NCBI GenBank assembly: GCA_022072255.1
Contig: JAJVHZ010000060.1
Location: 1-46,446 of the forward strand
DNA length: 46,446 nt
Origin: Gammaproteobacteria bacterium
Lineage (GTDB): Bacteria > Pseudomonadota > Gammaproteobacteria > JAJPIJ01
Direction of reading: 5' to 3'
Position 1 is the stretch's first letter, and every line of letters starts with the position of its first letter. Under the pieces are notes generated by a model that was not told the origin of the DNA, did no database searches, and was given only the letters and a program-made list of their open reading frames with translations. Positions 8,409 through 18,814 of this stretch are shown here, piece after piece. Made by a program: the position numbers and the translations under genes.

Positions 8409-9557
8409 CTATGGTCGCTCCGCGAGCTCGGCCTCCAGGCGCAGCACGGCGCCGCCGTCCGGATGATCCGGGAAGCGCGCCGCGAATCCCTTGAGCAGGT
8501 GCGACGCAAGCTTCCCCTTGCCCAGGGTGTGGGCAAGGCGTGCGAGCGGCAGGACCTGGGCGGCCTCCTCGACACGGAACTCCGCGGACAACGACATGCA
8601 TCGCTGATAGACCTCGAGCGCTTCGGCAAGCCGCCGTGCCCGCACCAGCCGTGTGATCAGGATCTGACCGTGCCGTAAGGCCGGCCCGGGCATGGGCCAG
8701 TTCCGCAGCTGCCCGTGCGCGTATGTGTGGTCCTCGAGGCGATCGCCTTGACGCTTCAGCCCCGCCTCCAGGGTCGCCATGGCGTCGCGGCTGCGATTGG
8801 AGCTGGCGGCTCGATAGGCCTCGTCCAGCACGCCATCGAGTTCCGCGCGCTGTCGGTCCCGGCGATCCGATTCGTCACGCTCCGGCGTGAGGTCCGGCTC
8901 GAATCCCAGCGCATCGCGATGCCGGTAGAGCAGGCGCCCGGTCAGGTGGAAGGTCGCGATCACCGCATACAGCATCAGGGCGAAGGTGAGCGCGGGCGCC
9001 AGCTGGCTGGCGGCGAGATAGATCAGCACGCCCAGGAACAGCGGCACCGCGGTGACGATGGCGTAATCGTGTCCGCATGCGCGCACCAGCCCGAGCAGGG
9101 CGGTGGGCTCCAGCGCCATCAGCAGATCGTCGTCGAGCGCGATCTGGGCCGCCACGGCGGGCTGCAGCAGCAGTATGAGCGTGAACAGGATGGCCGACAC
9201 CCAGCGTCCGAGGATCGCCTCGCTCCAATAGCACAGGGCGAAGGCGGCCAGCAGGAGCAGCAGGTGCTTGAGGGGTTGCTGGCTGAGGGGATTCACCAGT
9301 TCGACCGTCATCGGCGGCGGCTCGAAATGTCCATGCGCGGTGCGCTCGAGCACGTGATAGGCGTATTTCATCGGCCAGGAGACGGCGATGATCGCCGCGA
9401 CCAGGCCCAGCGGCGACAGGCTGCCGATCCAGAACAGGATGGCGAACACGGCGATAATCACCACGGCATGACCCCTGCATGGATAAGCCAGGGCCGCGGG
9501 CAGCTGCTCCAGCATGGAACCGTCCCCGGAGGCGACATCGCGTCGATCTAGCGGCAT
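8409..9557 (-). CDS. Unrecognised membrane protein with C-terminal helical-repeat (TPR-like) region
   Basis: 382 aa from ATG 9557; a second in-frame ATG at 9515 (MLEQLPAALAYP) is an alternative start. About five hydrophobic segments lie in the first ~215 residues: ~32-50, ~98-113, ~118-138, ~165-183 and ~188-208. A charged cytoplasmic stretch follows (ERDESDRRDRQRAELDGVLDEA). The last ~150 residues consist of paired helices resembling TPRs (for example SNRSRDAMATLEAGL, RHGQILITRLVRARRLAEAL, VLPLARLAHTLGKGKLASHL and FAARFPDHPDGGAVLRLEAEL). No family was recognised with confidence. It is divergent from the desaturase gene and upstream of the GldA-like operon, so a role in membrane biogenesis is possible but unproven. 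Confidence 0.75.
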   Translation of the reverse strand: MPLDRRDVASGDGSMLEQLPAALAYPCRGHAVVIIAVFAILFWIGSLSPLGLVAAIIAVSWPMKYAYHVLERTAHGHFEPPPMTVELVNPLSQQPLKHLLLLLAAFALCYWSEAILGRWVSAILFTLILLLQPAVAAQIALDDDLLMALEPTALLGLVRACGHDYAIVTAVPLFLGVLIYLAASQLAPALTFALMLYAVIATFHLTGRLLYRHRDALGFEPDLTPERDESDRRDRQRAELDGVLDEAYRAASSNRSRDAMATLEAGLKRQGDRLEDHTYAHGQLRNWPMPGPALRHGQILITRLVRARRLAEALEVYQRCMSLSAEFRVEEAAQVLPLARLAHTLGKGKLASHLLKGFAARFPDHPDGGAVLRLEAELAERP

Positions 9558-9637
9558 GGCCGCACCGGTGCAACGCAGCGAGCGGCCTGCGGGCGGGACG
9601 TGGCCGCCGGTTCGAGGTGTTCTGCGCGCATCGTCAT

Positions 9638-9666
9638 TAGACCGCAGGATCGTCTTCAGTTACAGT
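9638..9666 (+). promoter_or_regulatory. Candidate sigma-70 promoter of the desaturase gene
   Basis: TAGACC (9638-9643) and TACAGT (9661-9666) are separated by 17 nt. Each matches the consensus at 4 of 6 positions. The pair ends 25 nt before the desaturase ATG, leaving room for the purine-rich GAAGGGGGG ribosome binding site. Moderate to weak. Confidence 0.35.
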
Positions 9667-9691
9667 TTAGCCGGAACCGAAGGGGGGTCGT

Positions 9692-10864
9692 ATGTTCAAT
9701 GGCCTGATCGAACTGCCGTGGTGGGGATACGTGCTGGCGACCCTGGCGTTGACGCATGTCACCATCGTTTCGGTTACCGTCTTCCTGCACCGCCATCAGG
9801 CGCACCGCGCGATCGATCTGCACCCGGCGATCTCGCACTTCTTCCGGCTCTGGCTGTGGCTGACGACGTCGATGAACACCAGGGAGTGGGCGGCGGTTCA
9901 TCGCAAGCATCACGCGCGGGTCGAGACGGCGGATGACCCGCACAGCCCGCGTGTCTACGGCATCGCCACGGTGCTGTGGCAGGGCGCGGAGCTTTACCGG
10001 CGCGCGGCCAACGACAAGGCACTGGTGGAGAAGTACGGCTACGGCACCCCCGATGACTGGGTGGAGCGCAATGTCTACACCCGCCACAAGGATCTGGGCA
10101 TCGTGCTGATGTTGCTGACGGACATCGCGCTGTTCGGGGCGATCGGGCTCACCGTCTGGGCGGTGCAGATGGCGTGGATACCGTTCTTCGCCGCCGGCGT
10201 CATCAACGGCGTCGGGCACTATCTCGGCTACCGGAATTTCGAGGTCCAGGACGCCTCGACGAACATCGTGCCCTGGGGGCTGCTGATCGGCGGCGAGGAG
10301 CTGCACAACAATCATCACGCCTTCGCCAGCTCCGCCAGGTTCTCACAGAAGCCGTGGGAGTTCGACCTCGGATGGGTCTACATCCGCGCCCTGGTGCTGC
10401 TCGGTCTGGCGGGCGTTCGAAGGGTGGCGGCGAAACCGGCGAAAATTCGCGACAAGATGGGCATAGACATCGATACCGTGCGCGCCATCGTGACGCATCG
10501 CATGCACGTGATGGCGGCCTATGCGCATGAGGTCGTCGGACGCGTCTACCGGGAGGAGATCCGGCGCGTCGGCCTGGAGTCCCGTTCGCGGCTCAAACCC
10601 GTGAAACGCTGGCTGAGCCGCGAATCCCTGCTCGACGAGGCCACCCGCGCCCGGCTGAGTCAGGCGCTGGAACACAGCCACGCGCTCGCCCGCGTGCATC
10701 AATTCAAGCATTCGCTGCAGTCGCTCTGGTCGGCACGCTCCGCGGCGCCGGAGACCCTGGTGGCCGCGTTGCAGGAGTGGTGCCGGCAGGCAGAGGAAAC
10801 CGGCATCGGCGCCCTGGCGGAGTTCGCCGGCAGCCTGCGGAGGTACTCGCTGCGGCCGGCCTGA
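9692..10864 (+). CDS. Membrane fatty acid desaturase (acyl delta-9 desaturase type)
   Basis: 390 aa integral-membrane diiron enzyme that introduces a cis double bond into acyl chains, adjusting membrane fluidity. The three histidine boxes are present: HRHQAHR (33-39), HRKHH (70-74) and HNNHH (205-209). Hydrophobic spans lie around 12-32, 46-60, 130-150 and 155-180. The C-terminal ~150 residues are a helical extension of unknown role, also seen in DesA-type proteobacterial desaturases. A purine-rich ribosome binding site (AAGGGGGG) precedes ATG 9692. The gene is divergent from the membrane/repeat-protein gene and convergent with the MacB-like permease gene. The histidine boxes make the family secure; substrate (phospholipid- or CoA-bound) and regioselectivity are inferred. 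Confidence 0.92.
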   Translation: MFNGLIELPWWGYVLATLALTHVTIVSVTVFLHRHQAHRAIDLHPAISHFFRLWLWLTTSMNTREWAAVHRKHHARVETADDPHSPRVYGIATVLWQGAELYRRAANDKALVEKYGYGTPDDWVERNVYTRHKDLGIVLMLLTDIALFGAIGLTVWAVQMAWIPFFAAGVINGVGHYLGYRNFEVQDASTNIVPWGLLIGGEELHNNHHAFASSARFSQKPWEFDLGWVYIRALVLLGLAGVRRVAAKPAKIRDKMGIDIDTVRAIVTHRMHVMAAYAHEVVGRVYREEIRRVGLESRSRLKPVKRWLSRESLLDEATRARLSQALEHSHALARVHQFKHSLQSLWSARSAAPETLVAALQEWCRQAEETGIGALAEFAGSLRRYSLRPA

Positions 10865-10928
10865 CGGGATGCCGGTTCGTGATGGCGTCGCCGGGGCGCC
10901 GGCCGCGGTCCGCCGGTGCCGGGCGCGC

Positions 10929-12130
10929 TCACTCGTGACGCAGGGCGTCGATCGGGTTCAGGCCCGCCGCCCGCCGCGCCGGGAAGTAACCGAAGATCAC
11001 GCCGATCGCGGCGGAGAACAGGAACGACAGCAGATTGATGCCGGCGTCGAACATGTAAGGCACGTTCATCGCGCCTGCCAGGGCGATGGACGCCGCGGTG
11101 GCGATGGCAATGCCGATCAGGCCGCCCAGGCTCGACAGCACCACCGCCTCGATCAGGAACTGCAGCAGCACCTCCCGCTCCAGCGCGCCGATGGCGAGCC
11201 GGATGCCGATCTCGCGGGTGCGCTCGGTCACCGACACCAGCATGATGTTCATGATGCCTATGCCGCCCACCAGCAGGCTGACCGCCGCCACCGCGCCGAG
11301 CAGCATGGTGAGGATCCTGGTAGTGCTGGTGAGGGTCTCGGCAATCTGGCGGGTGTCCATCACCCGGAAATCGTCGTCCTGGTTCTCCCCGATGTTGCGG
11401 CGCTCGCGCAACAGCAGGATGAGCTGCTGCTTGACCGCGTCGATCGAGGCGCCGTTCTTCACCGAAACGATAAGTCGGGTGATGTCCTGGCTGCCGGTGA
11501 GTCGTCGCTGCACCGTTCGTAGCGGCATCACCACGATGTCATCCTGATCCTGCCCCATCGCCGACTGGCCCTTGGGCTTCAGCAGGCCGATTACCTCGCA
11601 CGCGAACTGCTTGATCCGGATCTCGCTGCCGACAGGGTTCTGCCTGCCGAACAGCTTTTCGCGCACCGTATCGCCGATCACGCATACCGCCTTGCCCGCG
11701 CGCTCCTCGGTCTCGCTGAAACTGCGACCGGCCGCCAGCACCCAGTTGCCCGCAGGAAAGTAATCGCTGTTGCTGCCGGTGATCACGGTGGACCAGTTGC
11801 TGGCCTGGAACACGGCGGTCGCCGTCTTGTTGGCCACCGGCGCAACCCTCTCGATGCCGGAAATCTGAGTGCGCACGGCATCGAGGTCGGCACTCTTGAA
11901 AGCGGGCGCTGCCTCGGCGCCTGGACCGAAGCGTTGACCGGGCAACACCATCAGCAGATTGCTGCCCATGCCGGAGATCTGGTCCGAGACCGAGCGGGTG
12001 GCGCCGTTGCCGAGGGTGACCATGGTGATGACGGCGGCAACGCCGATGACGATGCCCAGTACGGTCAGAAAAGAGCGCATCAGATTGCGCCGTATGGCGC
12101 GCAGCGCGAGCAGCAGGGTGTTCCACAGCA

Positions 12131-12131
<1 letters not shown>
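10929..12131 (-). CDS. MacB-type ABC transporter permease (FtsX-like)
   Basis: 400 aa. The opening MLWNTLLLALRAIRRNLMRSFLTVLGI is the conserved start of MacB-type permeases: one membrane segment, a large MacB_PCD periplasmic domain (about 45-245), then three membrane segments (about 275-300, 325-355 and 365-385) forming the FtsX domain, with GGIGIMNIMLVSVTERTREIGIR before the second. The C terminus FPARRAAGLNPIDALRHE is also typical. Here the ATPase and permease are separate polypeptides, unlike E. coli MacB, which is a single fused chain. The ATPase stop and this start overlap by 1 nt (TGATG), so synthesis is coupled. Probable substrates are macrolide-like compounds, peptides or lipoproteins, but this is not determinable here. 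Confidence 0.93.
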
Positions 12132-12834
<703 letters not shown>

Positions 12835-12838
<4 letters not shown>

Positions 12839-14142
12839 GGCGGTGTGCTCACGCTCTCCGTGATCACCTGCATGCCGGCCTCGAGCGGGCCGCCGAGGAC
12901 CTCGGTTACCCTGCCATTGGAAGGCCCGGTCTGGATCGCGACGGCCACTGGCTGGCCGTCGCGCAGCAGCCACACGCGCGGCGTGCCGTTGGTGATCATC
13001 GGCCGGGCCTTCCGCACCGGCGGCGGGGGTCTCGGGATCAGGACCCCCACCAGACCGCGGCCAGCGGTCTTCGTCGCGCCATCGGCTGCCGCGGGCGGCG
13101 TGTAGCGCAGCGCCGCGTTCGGCACCAGCAGCACGTTCTCGCGCGTGATCGTGGTGATCTCGGCAGTGCCCGTCATGCCGGGGCGCAGGCTCAAGTCGTC
13201 GTTCTGCACCTTGAGCACGGTCCGATACGAGATCACGCCGTCCTTCTCCTGCGAGCCGTAATCGACGCGGGTGATGACCGCCTCGTACTGCCGCCCGGGC
13301 CATGCATCCACGGTAAAGGTGGCCTTCTGTCCGGTCTCGACCTTGCCGACATCGGCCTCGTCGACATCCACCTGCAGCTCCATCTTCGAGAGATCCTCGG
13401 CCAGCTTGAACAGCACCGGTGCCTGGAAGGAGGCGGCCACGGTCTGGCCCGGCTCCACCTGGCGCGACAGGACCACGCCATCGATCGGCGAGCGGATACC
13501 GGCCTTCTCGACGTCGGTCTCGTTTGACTGCAGCTCGGCACGCGCCTGGGAGACGCTCGCGTGAGCGCTGGCCTCATCGGCCAGGGCACGTTTCATGTTC
13601 GCCTCGGCTGTATCCATCTCGGTCTTCGACGGCACCTTGCCGCCGGACAACTGCGCGACCTGCCGGAAGCGCGCCAGCGTTGCGCGGGCTTCGGCGACCG
13701 TGGCCTGCGCCTGCAGCACCGAGGCCTCCGCGGCTGCGAGACCCGCGCGCGATCGGGCCACGGCATCCTCGAGCTTGGCGAGATCGAGGCGGGCCAGCAA
13801 CTGGCCCTTCTGAACGCGATCGTTGTCGTCGACGTAGACCTCGGCGACGATGCCGGAGAGCTCGCTGCCCACGTCGACCTGGTTGGTTGGCTGCAGGTTG
13901 CCGGTGGCCGAGACCGTGACCACGAGTGTGCCGACGGTGACCGCATCGGTCAGGTATTGCGGTGCCACGACCCGCTCTTCCTGGCGGAAGTAGATCAGGG
14001 TTGCCCCCGCAACGGCGATCAGCGCGGCGGCCGTCCAGAGCGCACGCCACAGAAACTGACCGCCGGATCGGCTGCCCACGATGTCGTCGAGGGCCGCGTC
14101 CTGGCCGGAACCCGCCGGGACGGTGGTGTTCGAGGTGTTCAT
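12835..14142 (-). CDS. MacA-like periplasmic adaptor (HlyD/RND-MFP family)
   Basis: 435 aa. One N-terminal membrane anchor (about 32-52, FLWRALWTAAALIAVAGATLIYF) precedes a lipoyl/barrel-sandwich half (VTVSATGNLQPTNQVDVGSELSG, QKGQLLARLD), a long alpha-helical hairpin (about 115-215, with many Ala/Glu-rich heptads), the second lipoyl half (RSPIDGVVLSRQVEPGQTV) and beta-barrel and membrane-proximal domains. The adaptor bridges the MacB-like permease and the outer-membrane channel. AAGGACA lies upstream of the ATG as ribosome binding site. The start overlaps the outer-membrane factor stop by 4 nt and the stop overlaps the ATPase start by 4 nt, giving an operon order channel-adaptor-ATPase-permease. 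Confidence 0.94.
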
Positions 14143-15587
14143 GGAGTGTCCTTGGTTGCCGGAGGGGACTCGGCCGTCGACCAGCCGCCGCCCAGGGCCT
14201 TGTACAAGCTTATGAGAGCCAGCACCTCGTCGGCGCGGTTGCGGGCGAGGCTCTCCTCCAGGAGGAGCACATTGCGCTCGCTGTCGAGCACGGACTGGAA
14301 ATCGATGAGACCGGTGCTGTAGCGCAGCCGCGCGAGCTCCGCGGCGTCGCGGGCGGCGCCGACTGCATTGGTCAGCGCCTCGCGGCGATCGCGGTTCTGG
14401 GCGAGATCGACCAGCGCGTTTTCCACATCCTGCAGTGCGGCCAGCACCGCCCGTTGGTAGGCGTACAGCGCCTGTTCGCGCACCGCGTCCTGGATCTCCA
14501 CCTGCGCGCGCAGCCGACCGGCGTTGAACACCGGCGCGGTGATGCCCGCGAATAACGAGTTGGTCACGGCCTCGGTATTACCGAGCGCCCCGAGCGTCAG
14601 CGCTTCCAGGCCGATCGAGCCGGAGAGGCTGAAGGAGGGATAGCGCGCCGCCTCGGCGACGCCGACGCGGGCGGTTTCCGCTGCGAGTGTGCGCTCTGCC
14701 GCCCTCAGATCCGGGCGCTGACGCAGGGTGTCGGCAGGGATACCGACGGCGATCTGCGCGGGGACCGCTGGCAGATCCCCGGCCCCGGCCAGGCGCGGGT
14801 GCAGCGTCCCGGGGGCACGCGCGAGCAGGATCTCCAGGCTGTACTCGGCGGCGGCAAGGTTGGTCTCCAGGACCGGAATCTGCGCCCGCGTCTGCTCGCG
14901 GTTGCTGCGCGCCTGCGCGACGTCCTGGCTGCTGACCAGGCCGGCCTGGTCGCGCCACTCCGTCAGCTGCAGCGTCTCGGACTGCGTGGCGAGATTGCTG
15001 CGCGCGATGCCGAGCAGCGCCTGCTGTGCGCGCACCTCCACGTAGCTCGAGGCCACCTCCGCGGCGAGCGAGACCTGGGTCGCCTGCAGATCGGCCCACG
15101 TCGCCTCGAGCTCCGCGTCGGCCGCCTCGACGCCGCGCCGCACGCCGCCGAAGATATCGAGTTCCCAGCTCGCGTCGAAGCCGGCGCTGAACAGCTCGCG
15201 GCTCTCACCACCGCCGCTTCCCTCGCTGGCATCGGTGCGGCTGGCATTGGCGCTTGCGTCCACCGTCGGGAAGCGTTCGGAGGCGGCGACCGCGCGTCGG
15301 GCGCGGGACTCGCGCACGCTTGCGCGCGCGCTGCGCAGGTCTGGGTTGGCGCGCAGCGCCTCGGCCACCAGCTCGGTGAGCAGAGGGTCGTTCAGGCCGC
15401 GCCACCACCGGCTGAGATCGCCGGGGGCCACGGGCTGCGCCATCCGCAGTGTCGAGGGGTCGAGTCGGCTCCAGCCGGAGGGGACATCCGCGTCCGGTGG
15501 GTGGTAGTCGGGGCCGACGGCCGCACATCCCCAGAGGCTGAATGTCGCGAGCAGTAGCGGCCGCCACGGGTATCCAGGCGTGTGCAT
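14139..15587 (-). CDS. NodT/TolC-family outer-membrane efflux lipoprotein
   Basis: 482 aa from ATG 15587; ATG 15617 is an in-frame alternative. The signal peptide ends in a lipobox-like WGC (FSLWGCAAVGPDYHPP, Cys about 21), so the mature protein is probably lipid-anchored in the outer membrane, as in the NodT group. VGPDYHPP after the cysteine is the recurring N-terminal motif. Two OEP repeats follow (about 60-255 and 275-470), with long helices and the RPDLRAAERTLAAETARVGVAEAARYPS motif in the second. It is the first gene of the efflux operon and provides the exit duct for the MacAB-like pump. No clear ribosome binding site was found before either start. Confidence 0.93.
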   Translation of the reverse strand: MHTPGYPWRPLLLATFSLWGCAAVGPDYHPPDADVPSGWSRLDPSTLRMAQPVAPGDLSRWWRGLNDPLLTELVAEALRANPDLRSARASVRESRARRAVAASERFPTVDASANASRTDASEGSGGGESRELFSAGFDASWELDIFGGVRRGVEAADAELEATWADLQATQVSLAAEVASSYVEVRAQQALLGIARSNLATQSETLQLTEWRDQAGLVSSQDVAQARSNREQTRAQIPVLETNLAAAEYSLEILLARAPGTLHPRLAGAGDLPAVPAQIAVGIPADTLRQRPDLRAAERTLAAETARVGVAEAARYPSFSLSGSIGLEALTLGALGNTEAVTNSLFAGITAPVFNAGRLRAQVEIQDAVREQALYAYQRAVLAALQDVENALVDLAQNRDRREALTNAVGAARDAAELARLRYSTGLIDFQSVLDSERNVLLLEESLARNRADEVLALISLYKALGGGWSTAESPPATKDTP

Positions 15588-15781
15588 GTAACGAGGCGTG
15601 AGGAACAAGGGCGCCATGATCGTACAGGACACACGCGGCCAACTTGATCTCACTGGGAGAGAACGAACGTTCTGGCGGCCGTCGCCACGCATGGACCTCG
15701 GCCGCGGGGATCGTGTCCGCGTGAAGTTGTAATCGCCCCGGGCCAATGCGCGGTCACGCGCGTCCCGCGGGGAGTCCCAAT

Positions 15782-15806
15782 AAAAAAGCCCGCTGGCGCG
15801 GGCTTT
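15782..15806 (-). terminator. Rho-independent terminator of rpmB-rpmG
   Basis: GCCCGC (15788-15793) pairs with GCGGGC (15798-15803) around a 4-nt loop, extended by AAA/TTT pairs. On the minus strand the hairpin is followed by a run of six U residues (A-run at 15782-15787), a canonical intrinsic terminator 26 nt after the rpmG stop. The TTTAT on the other side is too short to make it clearly bidirectional. Confidence 0.9.
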
Positions 15807-15832
15807 ATATGTGGGCACGTCGGTAGGCGACG

Positions 15833-15988
15833 CTATTTGATCTTACCTTCCTTGTAGGCCACCCGTTTGCGAATGACCGGATCAAACTTCTTTATCTCCA
15901 TCTTATCGGGAGTGTTCCGCTTGTTTTTTGTTGTCGTGTAATAGTGACCGGTGTCGGCCGTCGATACGAGCTTGATCTTCTCACGCAT
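15833..15988 (-). CDS. rpmG: 50S ribosomal protein L33
   Basis: 51 aa, [20 protein letters not shown] then [20 protein letters not shown] and a [11 protein letters not shown] end. It aligns without gaps to E. coli L33 apart from a few N-terminal residues. It lacks the CxxC pairs of zinc-binding L33 paralogues, so it is the zinc-independent form. It is a small large-subunit protein near the E site. It lies 12 nt after rpmB and shares its transcript; the terminator at 15782-15806 closes the unit. Confidence 0.97.
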   Translation of the reverse strand: MREKIKLVSTADTGHYYTTTKNKRNTPDKMEIKKFDPVIRKRVAYKEGKIK

Positions 15989-16000
15989 GGCCGGACCCCG

Positions 16001-16237
16001 TTAGACCTTCTCACCACGGGCACGAATATCGGAGAGCACCTGTTCGATACCGACCTTGTCGATGATGCGCATGCCGTGGCTGCTGACCCGCAGGCTGACC
16101 CATCGGTTCTCGCCGTCCACCCAGAAGCGGTGGGTGTGAAGATTCGGCAGGAAACGACGCCGCGTCTTGTTGTTGGCGTGGGAGACGTTGTTCCCGGTCT
16201 GGGGACGCTTACCTGTGACCTGGCAAACCCGCGACAT
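16001..16237 (-). CDS. rpmB: 50S ribosomal protein L28
   Basis: 78 aa, the same length as E. coli L28. The start [20 protein letters not shown] and the [20 protein letters not shown] segment are diagnostic. ATG 16235-16237 is the correct start; the frame continues upstream to 16312, but that part is the promoter region. It is cotranscribed with rpmG. The rpmB-rpmG pair next to radC and coaBC is a classic gammaproteobacterial arrangement. Confidence 0.98.
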   Translation of the reverse strand: MSRVCQVTGKRPQTGNNVSHANNKTRRRFLPNLHTHRFWVDGENRWVSLRVSSHGMRIIDKVGIEQVLSDIRARGEKV

Positions 16238-16279
16238 GACGGACTCTCGTGCTCGGAAGTTCTTCAAAAAGGGAGGGTG

Positions 16280-16308
16280 ATTGTACCCACGATGCCCACC
16301 CCAGCCAA
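16280..16308 (-). promoter_or_regulatory. Sigma-70 promoter of rpmB-rpmG
   Basis: On the minus strand TTGGCT (16303-16308) and TACAAT (16280-16285) are separated by exactly 17 nt. The -10 box matches 5 of 6 positions and the -35 box 4 of 6. The pair lies about 43 nt upstream of the rpmB ATG, inside a short AT-richer gap in otherwise GC-rich sequence. Confidence 0.75.
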
Positions 16309-16335
16309 GCACTTTTTCCGGCGTCCGGCCCCGCC

Positions 16336-17010
16336 CTAGACCAGGCCCCGCTCGGCGAGCGACACCGGGTCCCCGTCTCCGATGACGAAGTGGTCCAAAA
16401 CCCTAATGTCTACAAGGGCCAAGGCCTCCTTCAGGCGGCGGGTCAGGAGCTCGTCGGCGCGGCTCGGCTCGGCCACCCCCGAGGGGTGATTGTGGGCCAG
16501 GATGACGGCCGCCGCGCGGTGCCTGAGTGCCGCCTTGACCACCTCGCGCGGATGCACGGAGGCGGTGTCTATGGTGCCGAAGAACAGCTCCTCGAAGGCG
16601 GTCACGCGGTGGCGATTGTCCAGGAACAGGCAGGCGAAAACCTCGCGTTCATAGTGCCGCATGCGGGCCTTCAGATAGCGCCGGGTGGCCGCCGGGCTGG
16701 TCAGGGCGTCAGCGCGCTGCAGATCGGCAGCGAGATAGCGGCGTCCGAGTTCCAGGGCGGCTCGCAGTTGAACGTATTTCGCGATGCCCGCGCCGCGCTG
16801 GCCGAGGAAGGTCTCCGGGTCCGCGTCGAGCAGGGCCCGCAGTCCGCCGAAGGCGGCCAGCAGGCCGCGCGCGAGGTCGACCGCGGATGCGCCACGCAGG
16901 CCTGAGCGCAGAAAGATGGCGAGGAGTTCGGCGTCGGAGAGGGCCTGGGCGCCCTGGCCGAGCAGTTTTTCGCGCGGCCGCTCCCCGGCCGGCCAGTCCT
17001 TGATGGGCAT
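16336..17010 (-). CDS. radC: RadC/JAB-domain protein (MPN+ family)
   Basis: 224 aa from ATG 17010; the frame is open to 17145, but that part overlaps the divergent promoter. The N-terminal segment [20 protein letters not shown] with [13 protein letters not shown] is the conserved RadC start and helix-hairpin-helix region. The C-terminal JAMM domain shows the metal motif [14 protein letters not shown]. The name comes from an old DNA-repair assignment that was later withdrawn; the actual role is unsettled. GAGG lies upstream of the ATG as ribosome binding site. It is divergent from coaBC. Confidence 0.94.
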   Translation of the reverse strand: MPIKDWPAGERPREKLLGQGAQALSDAELLAIFLRSGLRGASAVDLARGLLAAFGGLRALLDADPETFLGQRGAGIAKYVQLRAALELGRRYLAADLQRADALTSPAATRRYLKARMRHYEREVFACLFLDNRHRVTAFEELFFGTIDTASVHPREVVKAALRHRAAAVILAHNHPSGVAEPSRADELLTRRLKEALALVDIRVLDHFVIGDGDPVSLAERGLV

Positions 17011-17047
17011 TAAAGCCTCACATCCGTGTTGGGCTCGATGGCCGCAG

Positions 17048-17076
17048 AGTATAAGCGGGCACTTGCTTCCGGTAAA
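17048..17076 (-). promoter_or_regulatory. Candidate sigma-70 promoter of radC
   Basis: On the minus strand TTTACC (17071-17076) and TATACT (17048-17053) are 17 nt apart. The -10 box matches 5 of 6 positions and the -35 box 4 of 6. The pair lies about 37 nt before the radC ATG in the radC/coaBC divergent gap. Confidence 0.55.
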
Positions 17077-17104
17077 ATTGCCCGCCCAAGGCCACGCCCG
17101 AAAC

Positions 17105-18319
17105 GTGAATACACTCGCGCAAAAGAAGCTCCTGGTCGGCGTCACCGGCGGTATCGCCGCCTACAAGAGTCCCGATCTCGTGCGCCGGCTGCGCGAGCGC
17201 GGCGCCGAGGTGCGCGTCGTCATGACCGCCGCCGCCCGCGAGTTCATCACTCCGCTCACGCTGCAGGCCGTCAGCGGCCAGCCGGTGAGGACCGATCTGT
17301 TCGACCCGGCCGCGGAAGCGGCGATGGGTCACATCGAGCTCGCGCGCTGGGCCGATGCGATCGTCGTGGCACCCGCCACCGCCGATTTCATCGCCCGGCT
17401 GGCACACGGCCGGGCTGACGACCTCCTCAGCACCGTCTGCCTCGCGACCCGTACCCGCCTGCTGGTGGCACCGGCGATGAACCAGCAGATGTGGGCAGCC
17501 GCCGCGACGCAGGCCAACGTCGAGGTCCTGCGCCAGCGCGGAGTGCGGGTCCTCGGCCCGGATACGGGCGCGCAGGCATGCGGGGAGGTTGGCCCCGGCC
17601 GTCTGCCCGCGCCCGATGAACTGGCCGCCGCCATCGCCGCGCAGTTCACCGCGCCGAGGTTCGCCGGCGTGCGCGTGGTGGTCACTGCCGGGCCAACGCG
17701 TGAGCCCGTCGATCCGGTGCGTTACATCACCAACCGCAGCTCCGGGAAGATGGGCTACGCCGTGGCCGAGGCGTTCGCCGGGGCCGGCGCCGAGGTGACG
17801 CTGGTGAGCGGGCCGGCACAGCTGCCCGCCCCGGCCGGCGTGGCGCTGGTGAAGGTCGAGACGGCCGAGGAGATGGCGGCGGCCGTGCGCGCGGCCATTG
17901 ACGGCGCACAGGTCTTCGTCGGCGCGGCGGCGGTGGCCGATTACCGCCCCGCCGAGGTAGCCGGTCAGAAGATCAAGAAGACGGCCGAGACGATGACGCT
18001 CGCGCTGACCAGAACGCCGGACATCCTGGCATCGGTCGCAATGCGCACGCCACGCCCCTTCGTGGTCGGATTCGCGGCCGAGACCGAGCGGATCGTCGAG
18101 AACGCCCGCACGAAGCTCGAGCGCAAGAACCTCGACATGATCGCCGCCAACGACGTCAGCCTGCCGGGGCTGGGCTTCGACAGCGAGGAGAACGCGCTGC
18201 GGGTCATCTGGAAAACCGGTGAGGCGAACCTGCCCGCGGCGCGCAAACACGAGCTCGCCCGTGGTCTGGTCGAACTGATCGGGGATCGATACTTTGAAAA
18301 TCGCGTTGAGAATTCTTGA
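17105..18319 (+). CDS. coaBC: Bifunctional CoaBC: phosphopantothenoylcysteine synthetase/decarboxylase
   Basis: 404 aa starting with GTG ([21 protein letters not shown]). It carries out two steps of coenzyme A synthesis, joining cysteine to 4'-phosphopantothenate and decarboxylating the product. The CoaC half has the FMN-binding GGIAAYKS, the catalytic His in [18 protein letters not shown], and the active-site Cys in [12 protein letters not shown]. The CoaB half has [22 protein letters not shown] and [20 protein letters not shown] with the conserved lysines. The GTG is chosen because the first beta-strand starts 6-7 residues later; the upstream open frame lies in the promoter gap and radC. 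The gene overlaps dut by 26 nt. Confidence 0.96.
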   Translation: MNTLAQKKLLVGVTGGIAAYKSPDLVRRLRERGAEVRVVMTAAAREFITPLTLQAVSGQPVRTDLFDPAAEAAMGHIELARWADAIVVAPATADFIARLAHGRADDLLSTVCLATRTRLLVAPAMNQQMWAAAATQANVEVLRQRGVRVLGPDTGAQACGEVGPGRLPAPDELAAAIAAQFTAPRFAGVRVVVTAGPTREPVDPVRYITNRSSGKMGYAVAEAFAGAGAEVTLVSGPAQLPAPAGVALVKVETAEEMAAAVRAAIDGAQVFVGAAAVADYRPAEVAGQKIKKTAETMTLALTRTPDILASVAMRTPRPFVVGFAAETERIVENARTKLERKNLDMIAANDVSLPGLGFDSEENALRVIWKTGEANLPAARKHELARGLVELIGDRYFENRVENS

Positions 18320-18746
18320 TCCGCGCCTGCGCGGGGAGTTTCCGCTGCCCGCGTATGCGACCGATGGCGCGGCCGGCCTTGACCTGCGTGCCTGCGTCGA
18401 TGCGCCCCTCACCCTGGCCCCCGGCGACACGCAGCTCATCCGCACGGGCCTGGCCATCCACATCGGCGACCCGGCGCTGGCGGCGGTGATCCTGCCGCGC
18501 TCCGGACTGGGCCACAAGCACGGCATCGTGCTCGGCAACCTGGTCGGCCTCATCGATTCGGATTATCAGGGCGAGTTGCTGGTTTCCTGCTGGAATCGGG
18601 GTAAGGAGTCTTTTAACATCCAGCCCGGTGAACGCATCGCGCAACTGGTTTTTGTGCCAGTCGTGCGCGCGCACTTCGATATTGTCGATGAGTTCGATGC
18701 CAGCAACCGCGGCGCCGGCGGCTTCGGGCACACTGGACGACATTAG
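18294..18746 (+). CDS. dut: Deoxyuridine 5'-triphosphate nucleotidohydrolase (dUTPase)
   Basis: 150 aa trimeric dUTPase that converts dUTP to dUMP, keeping uracil out of DNA and feeding thymidylate synthesis. Conserved motifs: [14 protein letters not shown] (motif 1), [16 protein letters not shown] (2), [11 protein letters not shown] (3), ERIAQLVF (4) and the C-terminal arm [13 protein letters not shown] (5). It starts at TTG 18294, 26 nt inside the end of coaBC, preceded by GGGGA; a downstream start would remove the first beta-strand (KIALRILD). The coaBC-dut pair is common in Gammaproteobacteria, and the phosphomannomutase gene follows. Confidence 0.96.
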   Translation: MKIALRILDPRLRGEFPLPAYATDGAAGLDLRACVDAPLTLAPGDTQLIRTGLAIHIGDPALAAVILPRSGLGHKHGIVLGNLVGLIDSDYQGELLVSCWNRGKESFNIQPGERIAQLVFVPVVRAHFDIVDEFDASNRGAGGFGHTGRH

Positions 18747-18814
18747 GCCGTTCGTTGAGCAGGGACGTCGCGACCAACGACAGGACGCCCTTGCGGACGG
18801 GGGAGAGGACCGAC

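Noticed and set aside
6611..8494. 627-codon plus-strand open frame opposite the ABC genes
   Set aside because: It is the antisense shadow of the permease and ATPase genes, which have complete motifs on the minus strand.
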